NCBI RefSeq assembly: GCF_040939125.1
Contig: NZ_CP162495.1
Span: 62,001-126,000, forward strand
From: Clostridium sp. BJN0013
Lineage (GTDB): Bacteria; Bacillota; Clostridia; Clostridiales; Clostridiaceae
DNA: 64,000 nucleotides
Reading direction: 5' to 3'
Shown: positions 42,344 through 51,589 of the stretch, in pieces
Numbering within the stretch: the first letter of the stretch is position 1
Layout: the number at the start of each line of letters is the position of its first letter
Notes under the pieces: model-generated
What the model saw: the letters and a program-made list of their open reading frames with translations, nothing else
Databases searched by the model: none
What the model was told of the DNA's origin: nothing
Program-made: the position numbers and the translations under genes

Positions 42344-43615
42344 TCAACTTATTTTCGGTGATATCTCTTGACTTACTTTTGTTACTTCAAAGCCTTGAGC
42401 TTGAAGAAATAAAATAATTCTATCTATATCAGGTTGAAAATGTCGAGAAGTGTTTTCTCTTTTTAGATATTTTTCATAAATAGAATTATCAAAGGCTTCA
42501 TTTTTTAAAAGCATATTATAAATACAGGTTAAAAGCATTCTTGCTATAGCAATAATTGCTCTTTTGTGCCCACGTCTTTTCTTTATACTTTCATAACGAT
42601 ATTTAAAGTATGGGCAGGACTTGTTTTTTATTGCTGCATTAGCACACTGAATAAGTATTGGCTTTAAATAAGCTCCGGCACGGCTTATACGAACACTTTT
42701 CTTTTTGCCAGCACTTTCATTATTTTGTGGTGTAAGACCTGCCCAAGAACACAGATGTTTAGCATCTGGAAAGACTGACATATCCACTCCAATTTCAGAA
42801 ATTATAGTTGTAGCAGATTGTGTAGTTATCCCAGGGGCAGAAGCAATAAGCTCAATTTGTGACTTAAATTCACTTGAAATTAATGAAATGGCAGTATCAA
42901 GTTGAGAAATACAATTGTTAATATAATCATAATGATTCAAGCATACAGACATCTTTGCTGTTTGATTTTTAGAGATGCTTCCTTGCATAGCAATCTTAAT
43001 TTCGTCAGCCTTAGATAACATACTCTTGTGTAGAAATTGAGTATAGTCTATATCTAATTTATCAGGATGCTCCATGGCATATTTAATTATAGCTGATGAT
43101 GATTTACCAAAGGTATCTGATACTACGCTTGAAATCATGATATTTGAAACTGTTAATGAATTTTGGAATCTGTTTTTCTCACTTGAACGGAAATTTGTAA
43201 GTTTAAAGCGATAGCGCATAAGGTCTCGTAGTTCTCTTATGGCCTTTGGAGGAATAAAACTTCCTTTAACTAATCCATGCTTATGTAAGTCTGCAAGCCA
43301 TAGAGAATCTTTTTTATCAGTTTTTTTGCCGGGAATGTTTTTAACGTACTTTGGGTTAGCCAGAGTAATATTACAGGAATCTTCAAGTATGTTATAGATA
43401 GGTATCCAGTACTTTCCGGTGCTTTCCATACAAACTTCTTTACAGTTATGCTCAGATAACCACTCTTTTAAATGGAAAAGATTCTTTGAGTAAGTACTGA
43501 ATTGTTTGGTTGCATAGGTAGTGATGTTATTCTCATTGGTTGATGTTACAGTTGCAACTACAAATTTTTTGTGAACATCAATACCGCAACAAATAGGATA
43601 AACGATTTTTAACAT
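42344..43615 (-). CDS. IS110-family transposase
   Basis: 423 aa. The N-terminal DEDD domain starts CGIDVHKKFVVATV and includes CMESTGKYWIPIYN and GKKTDKKDSLWLADL. The C-terminal domain has IASAPGITTQSATTIISEIG and LCSWAGLTPQNNESAGKK, the catalytic-Ser part of the family. Full length and intact. It lies in the same orientation as the ger operon, between the C and D genes. Recombinases of this family use an RNA guide made from the non-coding end of the element. Confidence 0.92.
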   Translation of the reverse strand: MLKIVYPICCGIDVHKKFVVATVTSTNENNITTYATKQFSTYSKNLFHLKEWLSEHNCKEVCMESTGKYWIPIYNILEDSCNITLANPKYVKNIPGKKTDKKDSLWLADLHKHGLVKGSFIPPKAIRELRDLMRYRFKLTNFRSSEKNRFQNSLTVSNIMISSVVSDTFGKSSSAIIKYAMEHPDKLDIDYTQFLHKSMLSKADEIKIAMQGSISKNQTAKMSVCLNHYDYINNCISQLDTAISLISSEFKSQIELIASAPGITTQSATTIISEIGVDMSVFPDAKHLCSWAGLTPQNNESAGKKKSVRISRAGAYLKPILIQCANAAIKNKSCPYFKYRYESIKKRRGHKRAIIAIARMLLTCIYNMLLKNEAFDNSIYEKYLKRENTSRHFQPDIDRIILFLQAQGFEVTKVSQEISPKIS

Positions 43616-43643
43616 TTATATCACCTACAAATAAAAAAATAAA

Positions 43644-43825
43644 GTACACAGGTGTTGACTGAATACTCATACTTTTAAACGGTCTTTGTTTAAACAAAGA
43701 TTAACTTACGTGCCCTAGGGCACACTTATTTGTACTTAAAAGAGTAATCGGCACATGTTATTATACGGATTACAGTGAAGTGCAATCACACTCACCCCGC
43801 CGTGCTCTGTAGTACACCTGTATAC
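43644..43825 (-). ncRNA. Candidate bridge RNA region of the IS110 element
   Basis: About 180 nt between the transposase start and the end of gerAC. It is closed by an inverted repeat, GTACACAGGTGT (43644-43655) with ACACCTGTATAC (43814-43825), one mismatch. Inside are a perfect 18-bp palindrome TCTTTGTTTAAACAAAGA (43683-43700), a 14-bp palindrome GTGCCCTAGGGCAC (43710-43723) and GTAATC/GATTAC (43744-43773). Size, position 5' of the recombinase and dense structure match the non-coding end that yields bridge RNA in IS110 elements. Exact ends and guide loops are not established. Confidence 0.55.
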
Positions 43826-43834
43826 TTGTCTATA

Positions 43835-44962
43835 TTATTCACAGTAATTGGTAATTTTAATCACTCTTTCATTAATTTTTGTGCCTTGAGCACAGCGAAA
43901 GGAATGAATGTTATTATGTATTTTTGTTGAAAAACCAACAAAATCTGCATTGAAATGTTTTTGTGATTTATCTATTAATTCACTTAGCTGGTTTTTTAGT
44001 ACTATTTCAATATTATGTTCCATTTTCTCTATTATTTCAGGGCTCACATCAATGTTTTGTATTTCTTTAATAAAAGCATCTCCTGTACATTGAATTTCTA
44101 TATTAACCCCATCTTCAGTCATATGAGGAATTATTTTATTAGATTTTTTTAAAACTTCTACAGTTATATTCTCATTATTTTTTACTGATTTAGTGAGAGG
44201 CATAACCATATGGCCTTTTGAATAATCGATTAACCACAACAAATTTTTGGATTCTTCATTTGTTAATATTCCAATTAAACGGCTATTTTTAAAAATAGCT
44301 GTTTTTTCAATTATAATTTTTCCATTAATATCATCTTTTGATTTTTCAAGTTCAATTACAGGGGCAAAGCTTGTTCTTGATTCCTTTTTTGATTCTATAA
44401 TAAAGTCGTTTAGACTGACAGGTAAAATAGATGGATACTTTTCAAATCGGTTCATCATATTAGTTATACCCCTTGAAGTAATATCTTCCCCAGATAGTCT
44501 ACTCTCTAAAATTTCCCGGGCTGTTTTATTTGCAACAAGTATCCAATTAGTACTACGAATTTGACGATGTCTATTTAAATAGTCCATTACTTCAGAAACT
44601 CCTGATTCACATAAATTTCTTGAAAAAATAATTGTTTTAGCATGTGAAAAATCCAGAGTTGCAGAATTATTCTTTGAGAAGTTTTGGATTGCATCAAAAA
44701 TAGAAGTTCCTGTGCTTACTGTTACAATAGATTTATTTTCTTTGCCGGATGTATTATTGTCACTTTTACCAGATCTAGGATTAATAATTTCTAATGTTAA
44801 AAGAAATGGTCTATCACCGGATATTTTATCAATACCCATACCCATTACAACAGAAACTTCATTTAGTTCAGTTTTATCGCTGCTGCAGCCATAAAGGAAA
44901 ATGGAAAACATAAAAATGAAAATATTAAATAATATTAATTTATACTTTACAGTATATTTCAT
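43835..44962 (-). CDS. Spore germination receptor C subunit (GerAC type lipoprotein)
   Basis: 375 aa. Signal peptide with lipobox IFLYGCSSDK (C26 lipidated). It has VVMGMGIDKI, then GTSIFDAIQNFSKNN and the LDFSHAKTIIFSR stretch typical of GerAC domain 1. It is anchored on the outer face of the spore inner membrane with A and B subunits. Its stop lies just outside the IS110 element and the protein looks complete. Confidence 0.9.
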   Translation of the reverse strand: MKYTVKYKLILFNIFIFMFSIFLYGCSSDKTELNEVSVVMGMGIDKISGDRPFLLTLEIINPRSGKSDNNTSGKENKSIVTVSTGTSIFDAIQNFSKNNSATLDFSHAKTIIFSRNLCESGVSEVMDYLNRHRQIRSTNWILVANKTAREILESRLSGEDITSRGITNMMNRFEKYPSILPVSLNDFIIESKKESRTSFAPVIELEKSKDDINGKIIIEKTAIFKNSRLIGILTNEESKNLLWLIDYSKGHMVMPLTKSVKNNENITVEVLKKSNKIIPHMTEDGVNIEIQCTGDAFIKEIQNIDVSPEIIEKMEHNIEIVLKNQLSELIDKSQKHFNADFVGFSTKIHNNIHSFRCAQGTKINERVIKITNYCE

Positions 44963-44965
44963 ATC

Positions 44966-46576
44966 TTATTGCCTCTTCTCATCTTTTTTATTTTCATCAG
45001 GTGGCTCAGGTTTTAAATAGTTTTTTTGCCGTTGTAAGTTACTGGCATAATGGGGTCTATGACTCATATGCCACCATGGAAATCTTATTATAACATCTCT
45101 AAATTCTTTTAGGTTTAGAGGTGAAATAGGGGAAAGATAATTTACACCAAAGGATCTTAGTGATGACAGATGAATTAAAATTAGAATGACACCAAGCATA
45201 ATCCCATATAAACCTAAAAATCCTCCTAGAAAAATCATACAAAAACGTAAAATACGAATAGCATAACCCATATCATAAGACGGTATGCTAAAAGAAGCTA
45301 TTGCTGTAATAGCTATAATAATAACTGTAATAGGTGAGACAATACCAGCTCTAACAGCTGCCTCGCCAATAACAATTGCACCAACCATACCTACAGTTTG
45401 ATTAGCGGGTGAAGGAAGGCGTATTCCTGCTTCTCTAAATGCTTCAAAGGTGATTTCCATCATTAGTGCTTCAATAAGAATAGGAAAAGGAACTCCACGT
45501 GCAGCTCCAAGAATACCAATAAGTAGTGGAGTGGGAATCATTTCTTTATGATACAAAATAATTGCCACAAAGCACCCAGGCAGTAAAAGTGAAATTCCAA
45601 AAAAAATCAGTCGTATTAATCGAATGAATAAAGCAGTTGGATATCTTTCATAATAATCTTCGCTAGCTTGTAAAAATTGAATCATAGTGGCAGGAAGTAT
45701 CAAAACACAAGGTGTACCATCTATTAAAACGGCTACTCTACCTTCTAAAATACCAGCTGCTACTCTATCTGGTCTCTCACTATGTTGAATTTGTGGAAAT
45801 AATGTATAGGAAGTATCTTCTATTAGTTCCTCTATGTATCCACTTTCCAAAATAGAATCTACATCTATTTTTTTAATTCTTTTTCTTACCTCTTTAACAA
45901 TATTGTCATTTACTATTCCCTGTAAATAAGTAATATTTATTTTTGTTTGTGTCTGTGTGCCTACTATGAATTCTTCAGTCTTTAATTGATGGGATTTAAT
46001 CTTTCGTCTAAGCTGAGAGATGTTTATGGAAATGTTTGCTGTAAATCCTTCATTGGATCCCCTAAGTACCTTTTCCACATTTGTCTCTGATATATTTTTT
46101 TCTTTCCAGCCTGGGGTTACGATTTTTAAGGCTTTAATGTCTCCATCTAATAAAAATACAGTATTTCCATTTAATAAAGCATATACCACTTCTCCAATAG
46201 TTGATATTTCACTTGTGTTAGCAATCCGAAGAAAATGTTTCTTAGTTATTTCTATAATATGGTTTGATGCTAAATCTTCTGGTGGTATTTTTTTAATACC
46301 CATAATTGATGTTATTATATTTTCATTAATTAATTTAACATCTGCCAGGCCATTTATGAAGATAAGCACAGAGGAGCGTTTAATTGTATCTATAACAAAT
46401 TCGTGATAAACTATATCGGTGCAATTGGAAAATAAGTTATATAAAATATTTAAATTATCTGAAAGAGATTTATTTAAAGGCAAATTTTCTTCACTATAAG
46501 GTAATTTCTGTTCATAAATAGGGGTTGAAGTTGAAATATTGTTAGAATTAAAGAATTTTTTCACAATTAAAATCAC
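44966..46576 (-). CDS. Spore germination receptor A subunit (GerAA type)
   Basis: 536 aa. N-terminal soluble domains (about 1-280) precede membrane segments from about residue 310. Family hallmarks: GNTVFLLDG, SERPDRVAAGILEGRVAVLIDG, LLPGCFVAIILYHKEMIPT, FEAFREAGIRLPSP and the C-terminal PWWHMSHRPHYASN. It forms oligomeric ion-conducting assemblies in GerA receptors. Three nt separate it from gerAC. First gene of the operon. Confidence 0.92.
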   Translation of the reverse strand: MILIVKKFFNSNNISTSTPIYEQKLPYSEENLPLNKSLSDNLNILYNLFSNCTDIVYHEFVIDTIKRSSVLIFINGLADVKLINENIITSIMGIKKIPPEDLASNHIIEITKKHFLRIANTSEISTIGEVVYALLNGNTVFLLDGDIKALKIVTPGWKEKNISETNVEKVLRGSNEGFTANISINISQLRRKIKSHQLKTEEFIVGTQTQTKINITYLQGIVNDNIVKEVRKRIKKIDVDSILESGYIEELIEDTSYTLFPQIQHSERPDRVAAGILEGRVAVLIDGTPCVLILPATMIQFLQASEDYYERYPTALFIRLIRLIFFGISLLLPGCFVAIILYHKEMIPTPLLIGILGAARGVPFPILIEALMMEITFEAFREAGIRLPSPANQTVGMVGAIVIGEAAVRAGIVSPITVIIIAITAIASFSIPSYDMGYAIRILRFCMIFLGGFLGLYGIMLGVILILIHLSSLRSFGVNYLSPISPLNLKEFRDVIIRFPWWHMSHRPHYASNLQRQKNYLKPEPPDENKKDEKRQ

Positions 46577-46702
46577 TCCAATAAAAATTATATTTTATAA
46601 TTTATGATTATTCTTTGCATTATGGAGGAAAATATTCAATTAGATATTATTATGGACTGCACTTCTTGAATATTGTAATAAAGCATCTGAAAATAAATAT
46701 TT

Positions 46703-47593
46703 TTAATAATATCTGGTACCTATACTTTCTCCCATAAGTACCTTAGTTTCATAGCCAATTCTTGATTGTTCTAGTAAGTCTTTATGAATTTTTACTTTAT
46801 TTTGCTCAAAAAATAATATAATTGTAGAGCCGCCAAATTTAAAATAACCTTTTTCATCTCCTTTTGATACATGTTTTCCCGGAAAATATGTCTGTACTAT
46901 ACTTCCTACACAGGTAGCACCTATTTCTATATAAAGTATATCTCCAAAATTTTTTGAATGAAAAATGCTCCACTCTCTTTTATTTCTACAAAAAATGTTA
47001 GGAATGTTTCTTAAGGCAATTGGATTCACAGAGTAATAATCTCCTCTAATTTTATAAGTAGGATCACATACTCCATGATCTATAAAGTGGAATCTATGAT
47101 AATCGGTTGGACAAAGTCTTAGTATTAAGCAGGTACCTTTATGAAATCTTTTGGCAATGTGAGTATTGTCTATAAGATTATATAAACTATATGTACATCC
47201 TTTGATTTGAACAATTTTATTCAAATTTATATTTTCATAGATTTGTAATCTGCCATCTCCAGGGGATATTAAAACTTTTTTATTCATATCAATAGGTCTG
47301 GCATTATTTTTAAGGGTTCGTGAAAAAAAATCATTGAAACATTTAAAATCATCTGCATGTTCTTCATAGTCATCCATATTTATATTGAAATTTTTTATAA
47401 AAGAATAAATATTTTTTTTACTGTATTTACTATTACAAAAATAACCATATAGTTTAGAAAATATTTTCTTTTTAATTACAAGTTCTAAAAGTTTCATTCC
47501 AAGGGGAGAACAGTAAGTCCATTTTAAATACTTCTCACTTGCTACTTGTTCAATCTCATATTGTTTTGTTTTTCTATTAAAATATTTAATCAT
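46703..47593 (-). CDS. psd: Phosphatidylserine decarboxylase proenzyme
   Basis: 296 aa. SPGDGRLQ at 110-117 (catalytic Asp113), [11 protein letters not shown] at 164-174 and the self-cleavage site [10 protein letters not shown] with processing between G255 and S256 to form the pyruvoyl group. It converts phosphatidylserine to phosphatidylethanolamine at the membrane. No pssA gene is adjacent; a TetR gene is divergent. Confidence 0.93.
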   Translation of the reverse strand: MIKYFNRKTKQYEIEQVASEKYLKWTYCSPLGMKLLELVIKKKIFSKLYGYFCNSKYSKKNIYSFIKNFNINMDDYEEHADDFKCFNDFFSRTLKNNARPIDMNKKVLISPGDGRLQIYENINLNKIVQIKGCTYSLYNLIDNTHIAKRFHKGTCLILRLCPTDYHRFHFIDHGVCDPTYKIRGDYYSVNPIALRNIPNIFCRNKREWSIFHSKNFGDILYIEIGATCVGSIVQTYFPGKHVSKGDEKGYFKFGGSTIILFFEQNKVKIHKDLLEQSRIGYETKVLMGESIGTRYY

Positions 47594-47796
47594 TTTTACC
47601 TACCTCTAGAGTTATTTTGATTTTTATTTTAAATCTTTTATAGTTTATTTTAACATTATAGTCAGTGTATAGAAATAGTTTACATAGCTAATATTTAAAA
47701 AGTTGTTGAGTTGTTTTAATAACGTAAGTATAATAAAGTTATATATAATTGTACTCACCAGTCGATAATTAATAATAGAAATCTGGGGTGGTCTTC

Positions 47797-48369
47797 ATGA
47801 ATGATACAAAGAGGATAATTTTTGAATCTGCTATAAAGATTTTTTGAAAAAATGGATATAATGGAGCAACTATGGATGCTATAGCTGCAGATGCTGGTGT
47901 AGCAAAGGGAACTTTATATTATCATTTCAAAAGTAAAGAAGAAATATTTAAATATATAATAGAAGAGAGAATGAATATACTTATAGAAAAAATAGAAATT
48001 GATTCTAAAAAAGAAAAGAAGGCTCTAAATAAGATAAAAATTTTGTGTAAAGCTCAATGGGGATTAGTCTATGAAAATAGAGATTTTATTAAAGTAGTAA
48101 TGAGTCAACTATGGGGGCAGGAAATAAGGCAGATAGAACTGAGAGAATATATAAGATCATATATAATTTATACACAGAACTACCTGGAGCAGTCTATGGT
48201 GAAAGGCAGTATAAAAAAGTGTGATTCATCCTTTTTAGCTTATACTTTATTTGGAACTATTTGTTCTGTTGCCGTTTATGAATTAATGAATGAAGATAAG
48301 AAGGATTTGGATGATATGATAGAAAATCTCATGAACTATATTTTAAATGGAATAAAAAAAGGAGAGTGA
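47797..48369 (+). pseudogene. TetR-family regulator with an in-frame TGA at codon 17
   Basis: The ATG at 47797 with GGGGTGG upstream gives MNDTKRIIFESAIKIF, a TGA at 47845-47847, then KNGYNGATMDAIAADAGVAKGTLYYHFKSKEE. That is an otherwise intact TetR HTH and ligand domain of about 190 aa. A TCA-to-TGA change in IFSKNGY would explain it. Re-initiation at the ATG at 47872 would lose the first helix of the DNA-binding domain. Located divergent from psd and convergent with the UbiB-like kinase gene. Confidence 0.8.
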
Positions 48370-48380
48370 TTTAATCTCCT

Positions 48381-49982
48381 TTAAAGTTTACCTGATTTTA
48401 GTATAGAAATTATAAGTGTAATACCAATAAATATAAAAAGCATGAAATCTATAATACCGATTAAAGGTATATTGTAAATTTTAGGACCTATATTCAGATT
48501 TAATATTAAAGAGGAACTTATAATCATAGAACATACTATGAGGGAAATTGACAGTCTATTTACCATTCTATTTAATTGATTTATAGAATCGTCAATTTTA
48601 TTAAATTTTAGCTGAATTTTAGCTCTTCCATTGAGTATACCATCTATTAATTCTACTGTTTTCATTGGAAGCTTTGAAAAATTTTTAGTAAAATTATAAG
48701 AGTTTATAAGTATATCCTCTAAATTTATACCTTCAAAGTAATAAAATTTATTATTTTGTTTTAAAAAAGGTATGGCTATGTCTAAAATGTTGATTTCAGG
48801 TGAAATTTCAGTTATCAAACCCTCTATTATAATTAGGCTCTTTACTAATAATATCAAATTTTTAGGCAAAACTATCTTATTATTTTTTGCACACTTGAAA
48901 ATTTCTGTCATTAATACTGAAATTTTTATGTTTTTAAGTGATGTAGATAAGTAATTTACTAAAAACATTTCTATATCTTCATATAGTTTATTTCTATCTA
49001 TAAGCTCTTTTTTTACGCCTAAGGATATAATTGAAGATACAAGCATATCTGTATCTTTTTGTACTATGGCTATAATAATTTGGTTCAAAAGTAACTTAAG
49101 TTCAGGTGAAATTATACCCATTATCCCAAAGTCTATAAAACATATTTTAGTGTTAAGTATCATTAAATTGCCAGCATGGGGATCTCCGTGAAAAAATCCA
49201 TCAGTGAATACCTGCTTGAAGAAAAATAGGGCAAGCTTTTCACCTAAATCCTGTAGATCATAATTCTTCTTTTTCAATTTAGCCATATCATTTATTTTAA
49301 ATCCATGAATTTTTTCCATTGTTAATACTTTAATTCCAGAGAGTTCTTTTACTACATAAGGGGTATAACAAAAATTAATATTTTTGTTTAGTTCTTTAAA
49401 TTTTATCATATTTTCACATTCTAATTTAAAATTTAGTTCCCGTTTAGTGGAGAATAGTAATTCATCTAAAGCTTCTTCAGGATCTATTAAAACATTTTTA
49501 AATTTATTTCTGCTAAGTTTTATAATTTTATATAATAAAGATATATCAGTTTCCATTTTTTCTTTTATTCCAGGTCTTTGTATCTTTACAATAACTTTTC
49601 TTCCATCTTTTAAAGTGGCATTATGTACTTGGGCTATAGAGCCAGAAGCTAAGGGAGTTTCTTCAAAATACAAAAAACAATCTTTTATATTTTTGTTGAA
49701 CTCATTAAAAAATACTTTGTCTATGTGTTCATACTTTTCAGGAAGTACTTCATCTTGAAGTTTTGAAAGTTCTTCAATATATTTTAGGGGTAATATATCC
49801 GGCCGTGAACTCAGTATTTGACCTATCTTTATGAATGTAGGTCCTAAAGTTTCAAATGCTTTTCTAAGATTTTCAGGGGATTTTTTATTCCTAGAATTTT
49901 TAGTATCTATTAAAAATTTAAAACCATATTTAGTTAGTACTTTTAGTATTTCTTTAAATCTCTTTGAAGATTTTTTATTCAT
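48381..49982 (-). CDS. UbiB/AarF (ABC1) family atypical kinase
   Basis: 533 aa. The ABC1 domain begins with the KxGQ motif FETLGPTFIKIGQILSSRPD, has ASGSIAQVHNATLKDG (Ala-rich nucleotide loop), VIVKIQRPGI, FFHGDPHAGNLMI and CFIDFGIMG. Two C-terminal membrane segments (about 480-500 and 508-528) anchor it. Anaerobes without ubiquinone often have this gene; it probably acts in lipid or membrane metabolism. A phasin-like gene precedes it on the same strand. Confidence 0.9.
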   Translation of the reverse strand: MNKKSSKRFKEILKVLTKYGFKFLIDTKNSRNKKSPENLRKAFETLGPTFIKIGQILSSRPDILPLKYIEELSKLQDEVLPEKYEHIDKVFFNEFNKNIKDCFLYFEETPLASGSIAQVHNATLKDGRKVIVKIQRPGIKEKMETDISLLYKIIKLSRNKFKNVLIDPEEALDELLFSTKRELNFKLECENMIKFKELNKNINFCYTPYVVKELSGIKVLTMEKIHGFKINDMAKLKKKNYDLQDLGEKLALFFFKQVFTDGFFHGDPHAGNLMILNTKICFIDFGIMGIISPELKLLLNQIIIAIVQKDTDMLVSSIISLGVKKELIDRNKLYEDIEMFLVNYLSTSLKNIKISVLMTEIFKCAKNNKIVLPKNLILLVKSLIIIEGLITEISPEINILDIAIPFLKQNNKFYYFEGINLEDILINSYNFTKNFSKLPMKTVELIDGILNGRAKIQLKFNKIDDSINQLNRMVNRLSISLIVCSMIISSSLILNLNIGPKIYNIPLIGIIDFMLFIFIGITLIISILKSGKL

Positions 49983-50014
49983 AAATATATTGGATAACTA
50001 AAGCCATAAAGGCT

Positions 50015-50317
50015 TTAGTCATCATTATCTGTTTTACTTTCAAGTTTAGTCAATCGTTCATTTAAAGATGATATGTCATCTTTAGTGGCAAAGTTCATAC
50101 TAGCTAATATGGATGTGAGTTCATTTTTAGTTAAAGGTTTTATTTGTTCCTTTTTAGCTAGGGCAGTTTTCTTTAGTTCTTCTGATAACTGCTTTCCTTC
50201 ATCCACCGTTATCTTTCCTTTTTGAACCATTTCTTGAATTAGTTTTAATGCCTTTTCATAAGTATATGCAGCAGAGCCTATTCCTGCTAAAAATAAATTT
50301 TTTAATTCATTAATCAT
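50015..50317 (-). CDS. Phasin-like small helical protein
   Basis: 100 aa from an ATG at 50317 with AAGGAGG upstream; an upstream extension in the same frame is not needed. It is helical: LKNLFLAGIGSAAYTYEKAL, LIQEMVQKGKITVDEGKQL, then a C-terminal coiled coil SLNERLTKLES. This fits the PHA-granule regulator/phasin-like family often encoded beside UbiB kinases. It lies 32 nt upstream of the kinase gene, probably one unit. Confidence 0.75.
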   Translation of the reverse strand: MINELKNLFLAGIGSAAYTYEKALKLIQEMVQKGKITVDEGKQLSEELKKTALAKKEQIKPLTKNELTSILASMNFATKDDISSLNERLTKLESKTDNDD

Positions 50318-50402
50318 AATGAACCTCCTTGTAAAATAATTTTTAATTTTGTGGACGGATATATACATTTTTATAGGTATCATCATAAAAGGTAAAAACA
50401 AA

Positions 50403-50431
50403 TTGACAATTATTATAAACTATATTAAAAT
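50403..50431 (+). promoter_or_regulatory. Promoter for tRNA-Arg(CCT)
   Basis: TTGACA (50403-50408), 17-nt spacer, TAAAAT (50426-50431); the tRNA begins 27 nt further. Confidence 0.65.
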
Positions 50432-50458
50432 ATTAAAGTAGCAATTTTACATAAGTAT

Positions 50459-50535
50459 GCGCTCGTAGCTCAGTAGGATAGAGCAGCGGTTTCCTAAACC
50501 GCGTGCCGGGGGTTCGATTCCTCTCGGGCGCACCA
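50459..50535 (+). tRNA. tRNA-Arg (anticodon CCT)
   Basis: 77 nt with encoded CCA. Acceptor GCGCTCG / CGGGCGC, anticodon arm GCGGT-TTCCTAA-ACCGC, T-loop TTCGATT. Decodes AGG. Confidence 0.95.
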
Positions 50536-50711
50536 TAGGTCTTGTAAATGTATTATTTACAAGATATTTATTTTATGATATATATTTATTTCTAGTATAC
50601 CCTTATTTTATATTTTATTTATTATTGGCAATTTATATGTTTGTTTATTAAAAAAGTATTTTTATTGAGTTTGAATTGTTAAACACAGAATAATTTATTT
50701 TTGAGGTATTT

Positions 50712-51149
50712 ATGGATAATTTTATACTTGAAGCCATAAAAGAGGCTAAAGTAGCATTAGAGTTAGGGGAAGTTCCAGTAGGGGCTGTTATAGTGAAAAA
50801 TAATAAGATAATATCAAGATATCATAATTTAAAAGAAACATTGAAAGATAGTACTGCCCATGCTGAAATACTTGCTATAAGAAATGCTTCAAAAGTACTT
50901 AAAAATTGGAGATTAAAAGATTGCAGTATGTATGTTACATTAGAGCCTTGTCCTATGTGTGCAGGAGCTATAATGCAGTGTAGGATAAATAAGCTATTTA
51001 TAGGAACATTTGATCCTATTATGGGTGCTTGTGGCTCCGTAGTTAATATATTGCAAAATAACTTTCTGAATCATTGGGTAGATATTCAAAGGCTATATAA
51101 TGACGAGTGTAGTAATATGTTAAAAGAATTTTTTAGAAATAGAAGATAG
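50712..51149 (+). CDS. tadA: tRNA adenosine(34) deaminase TadA
   Basis: 145 aa. Zinc site TAHAEI (H50, proton-shuttle E52) and EPCPMC (C80, C83), plus VPVGAVIV and ALRNAS-type segments. Converts A34 to inosine in tRNA-Arg(ACG), which is also encoded in this window at 30223. In clostridia it is commonly followed by the SRP RNA and dnaX; here tRNA-Ser and an integrated element follow instead. Confidence 0.93.
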   Translation: MDNFILEAIKEAKVALELGEVPVGAVIVKNNKIISRYHNLKETLKDSTAHAEILAIRNASKVLKNWRLKDCSMYVTLEPCPMCAGAIMQCRINKLFIGTFDPIMGACGSVVNILQNNFLNHWVDIQRLYNDECSNMLKEFFRNRR

Positions 51150-51188
51150 GGTATCAGCTAATTCCTGTCTTTGGATAAATTTTTATAT

Positions 51189-51230
51189 GGAAGCGTATCG
51201 AAGTGGTCATAACGGGCCTGACTCGAAATC
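51189..51230 (+). pseudogene. Truncated 5' half of a tRNA-Ser gene
   Basis: GGAAGCGTATCGAAGTGGTC and following bases match the intact tRNA-Ser at 51267 for about 33 nt. An anticodon arm with CTCGAAA follows, whose 3' strand (TCATG) pairs poorly. The variable and T arms are missing. It lies 37 nt upstream of the complete copy. Confidence 0.75.
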
Positions 51231-51266
51231 ATGTTACTTGCTCCAAAAACTGAATAATTATTAAAT

Positions 51267-51355
51267 GGAAGCGTATCGAAGTGGTCATAACGAGCCGCAC
51301 TCGAAATGCGGTAGTCCGCAAGGGCTCGTGGGTTCGAATCCCACCGCTTCCGCCA
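51267..51355 (+). tRNA. tRNA-Ser (anticodon CGA), integration site of the downstream element
   Basis: 89 nt with long variable arm and CCA. Acceptor GGAAGCG / CGCTTCC, anticodon arm CCGCA-CTCGAAA-TGCGG, variable arm around GTCCGCAAGGGC, T-loop TTCGAAT. Decodes TCG. The integrase gene and a sharp rise in G+C follow directly, so its 3' end is the likely attachment site. Confidence 0.93.
51333..51355 (+). other. Candidate attachment site (3' end of tRNA-Ser)
   Basis: Tyrosine-recombinase elements usually integrate into the T-arm/acceptor part of a tRNA, keeping it intact. The other att copy would be at the far end of the element, outside the window, so the core length cannot be set. Confidence 0.5.
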
Positions 51356-51363
51356 ACAACAAT

Positions 51364-51397
51364 CCCGCGTAAATCAAGGGTTTACGCGGGTTTTCTT
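51364..51397 (+). terminator. Terminator at the element's left edge
   Basis: CCCGCGTAAA-TCAAGG-GTTTACGCGGG followed by TTTTC. Ends the tRNA-Ser transcript inside the mobile element. Confidence 0.8.
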
Positions 51398-51589
51398 ATG
51401 CCTTTTTCTGGTGCCCGGTTTGGCTTATAACGGCTAAAATGGTGCCGGTGGTGCTCTGATTTGTGGTGCCCGGCTCGTTTTCCGTTATACACTCTATACA
51501 CGGAAAATGTATGCCGTGGTGCCCTAATGGTGCCCGGAACTCCTAAAAACATATAAAAAGCAGCGTGGAGCTATAAAAAGATACATCTG

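Larger units (their letters stand above)
42280..43830 (-). mobile_element. IS110-family element inserted in the germination operon
   Basis: Consists of transposase, downstream terminator and a structured non-coding upstream end. Boundaries are approximate because this family lacks long terminal repeats. GTATACTT occurs on the right at about 43821 and a similar GTATACTTAA near 42113 on the left, but a core duplication is not proven. Confidence 0.65.
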
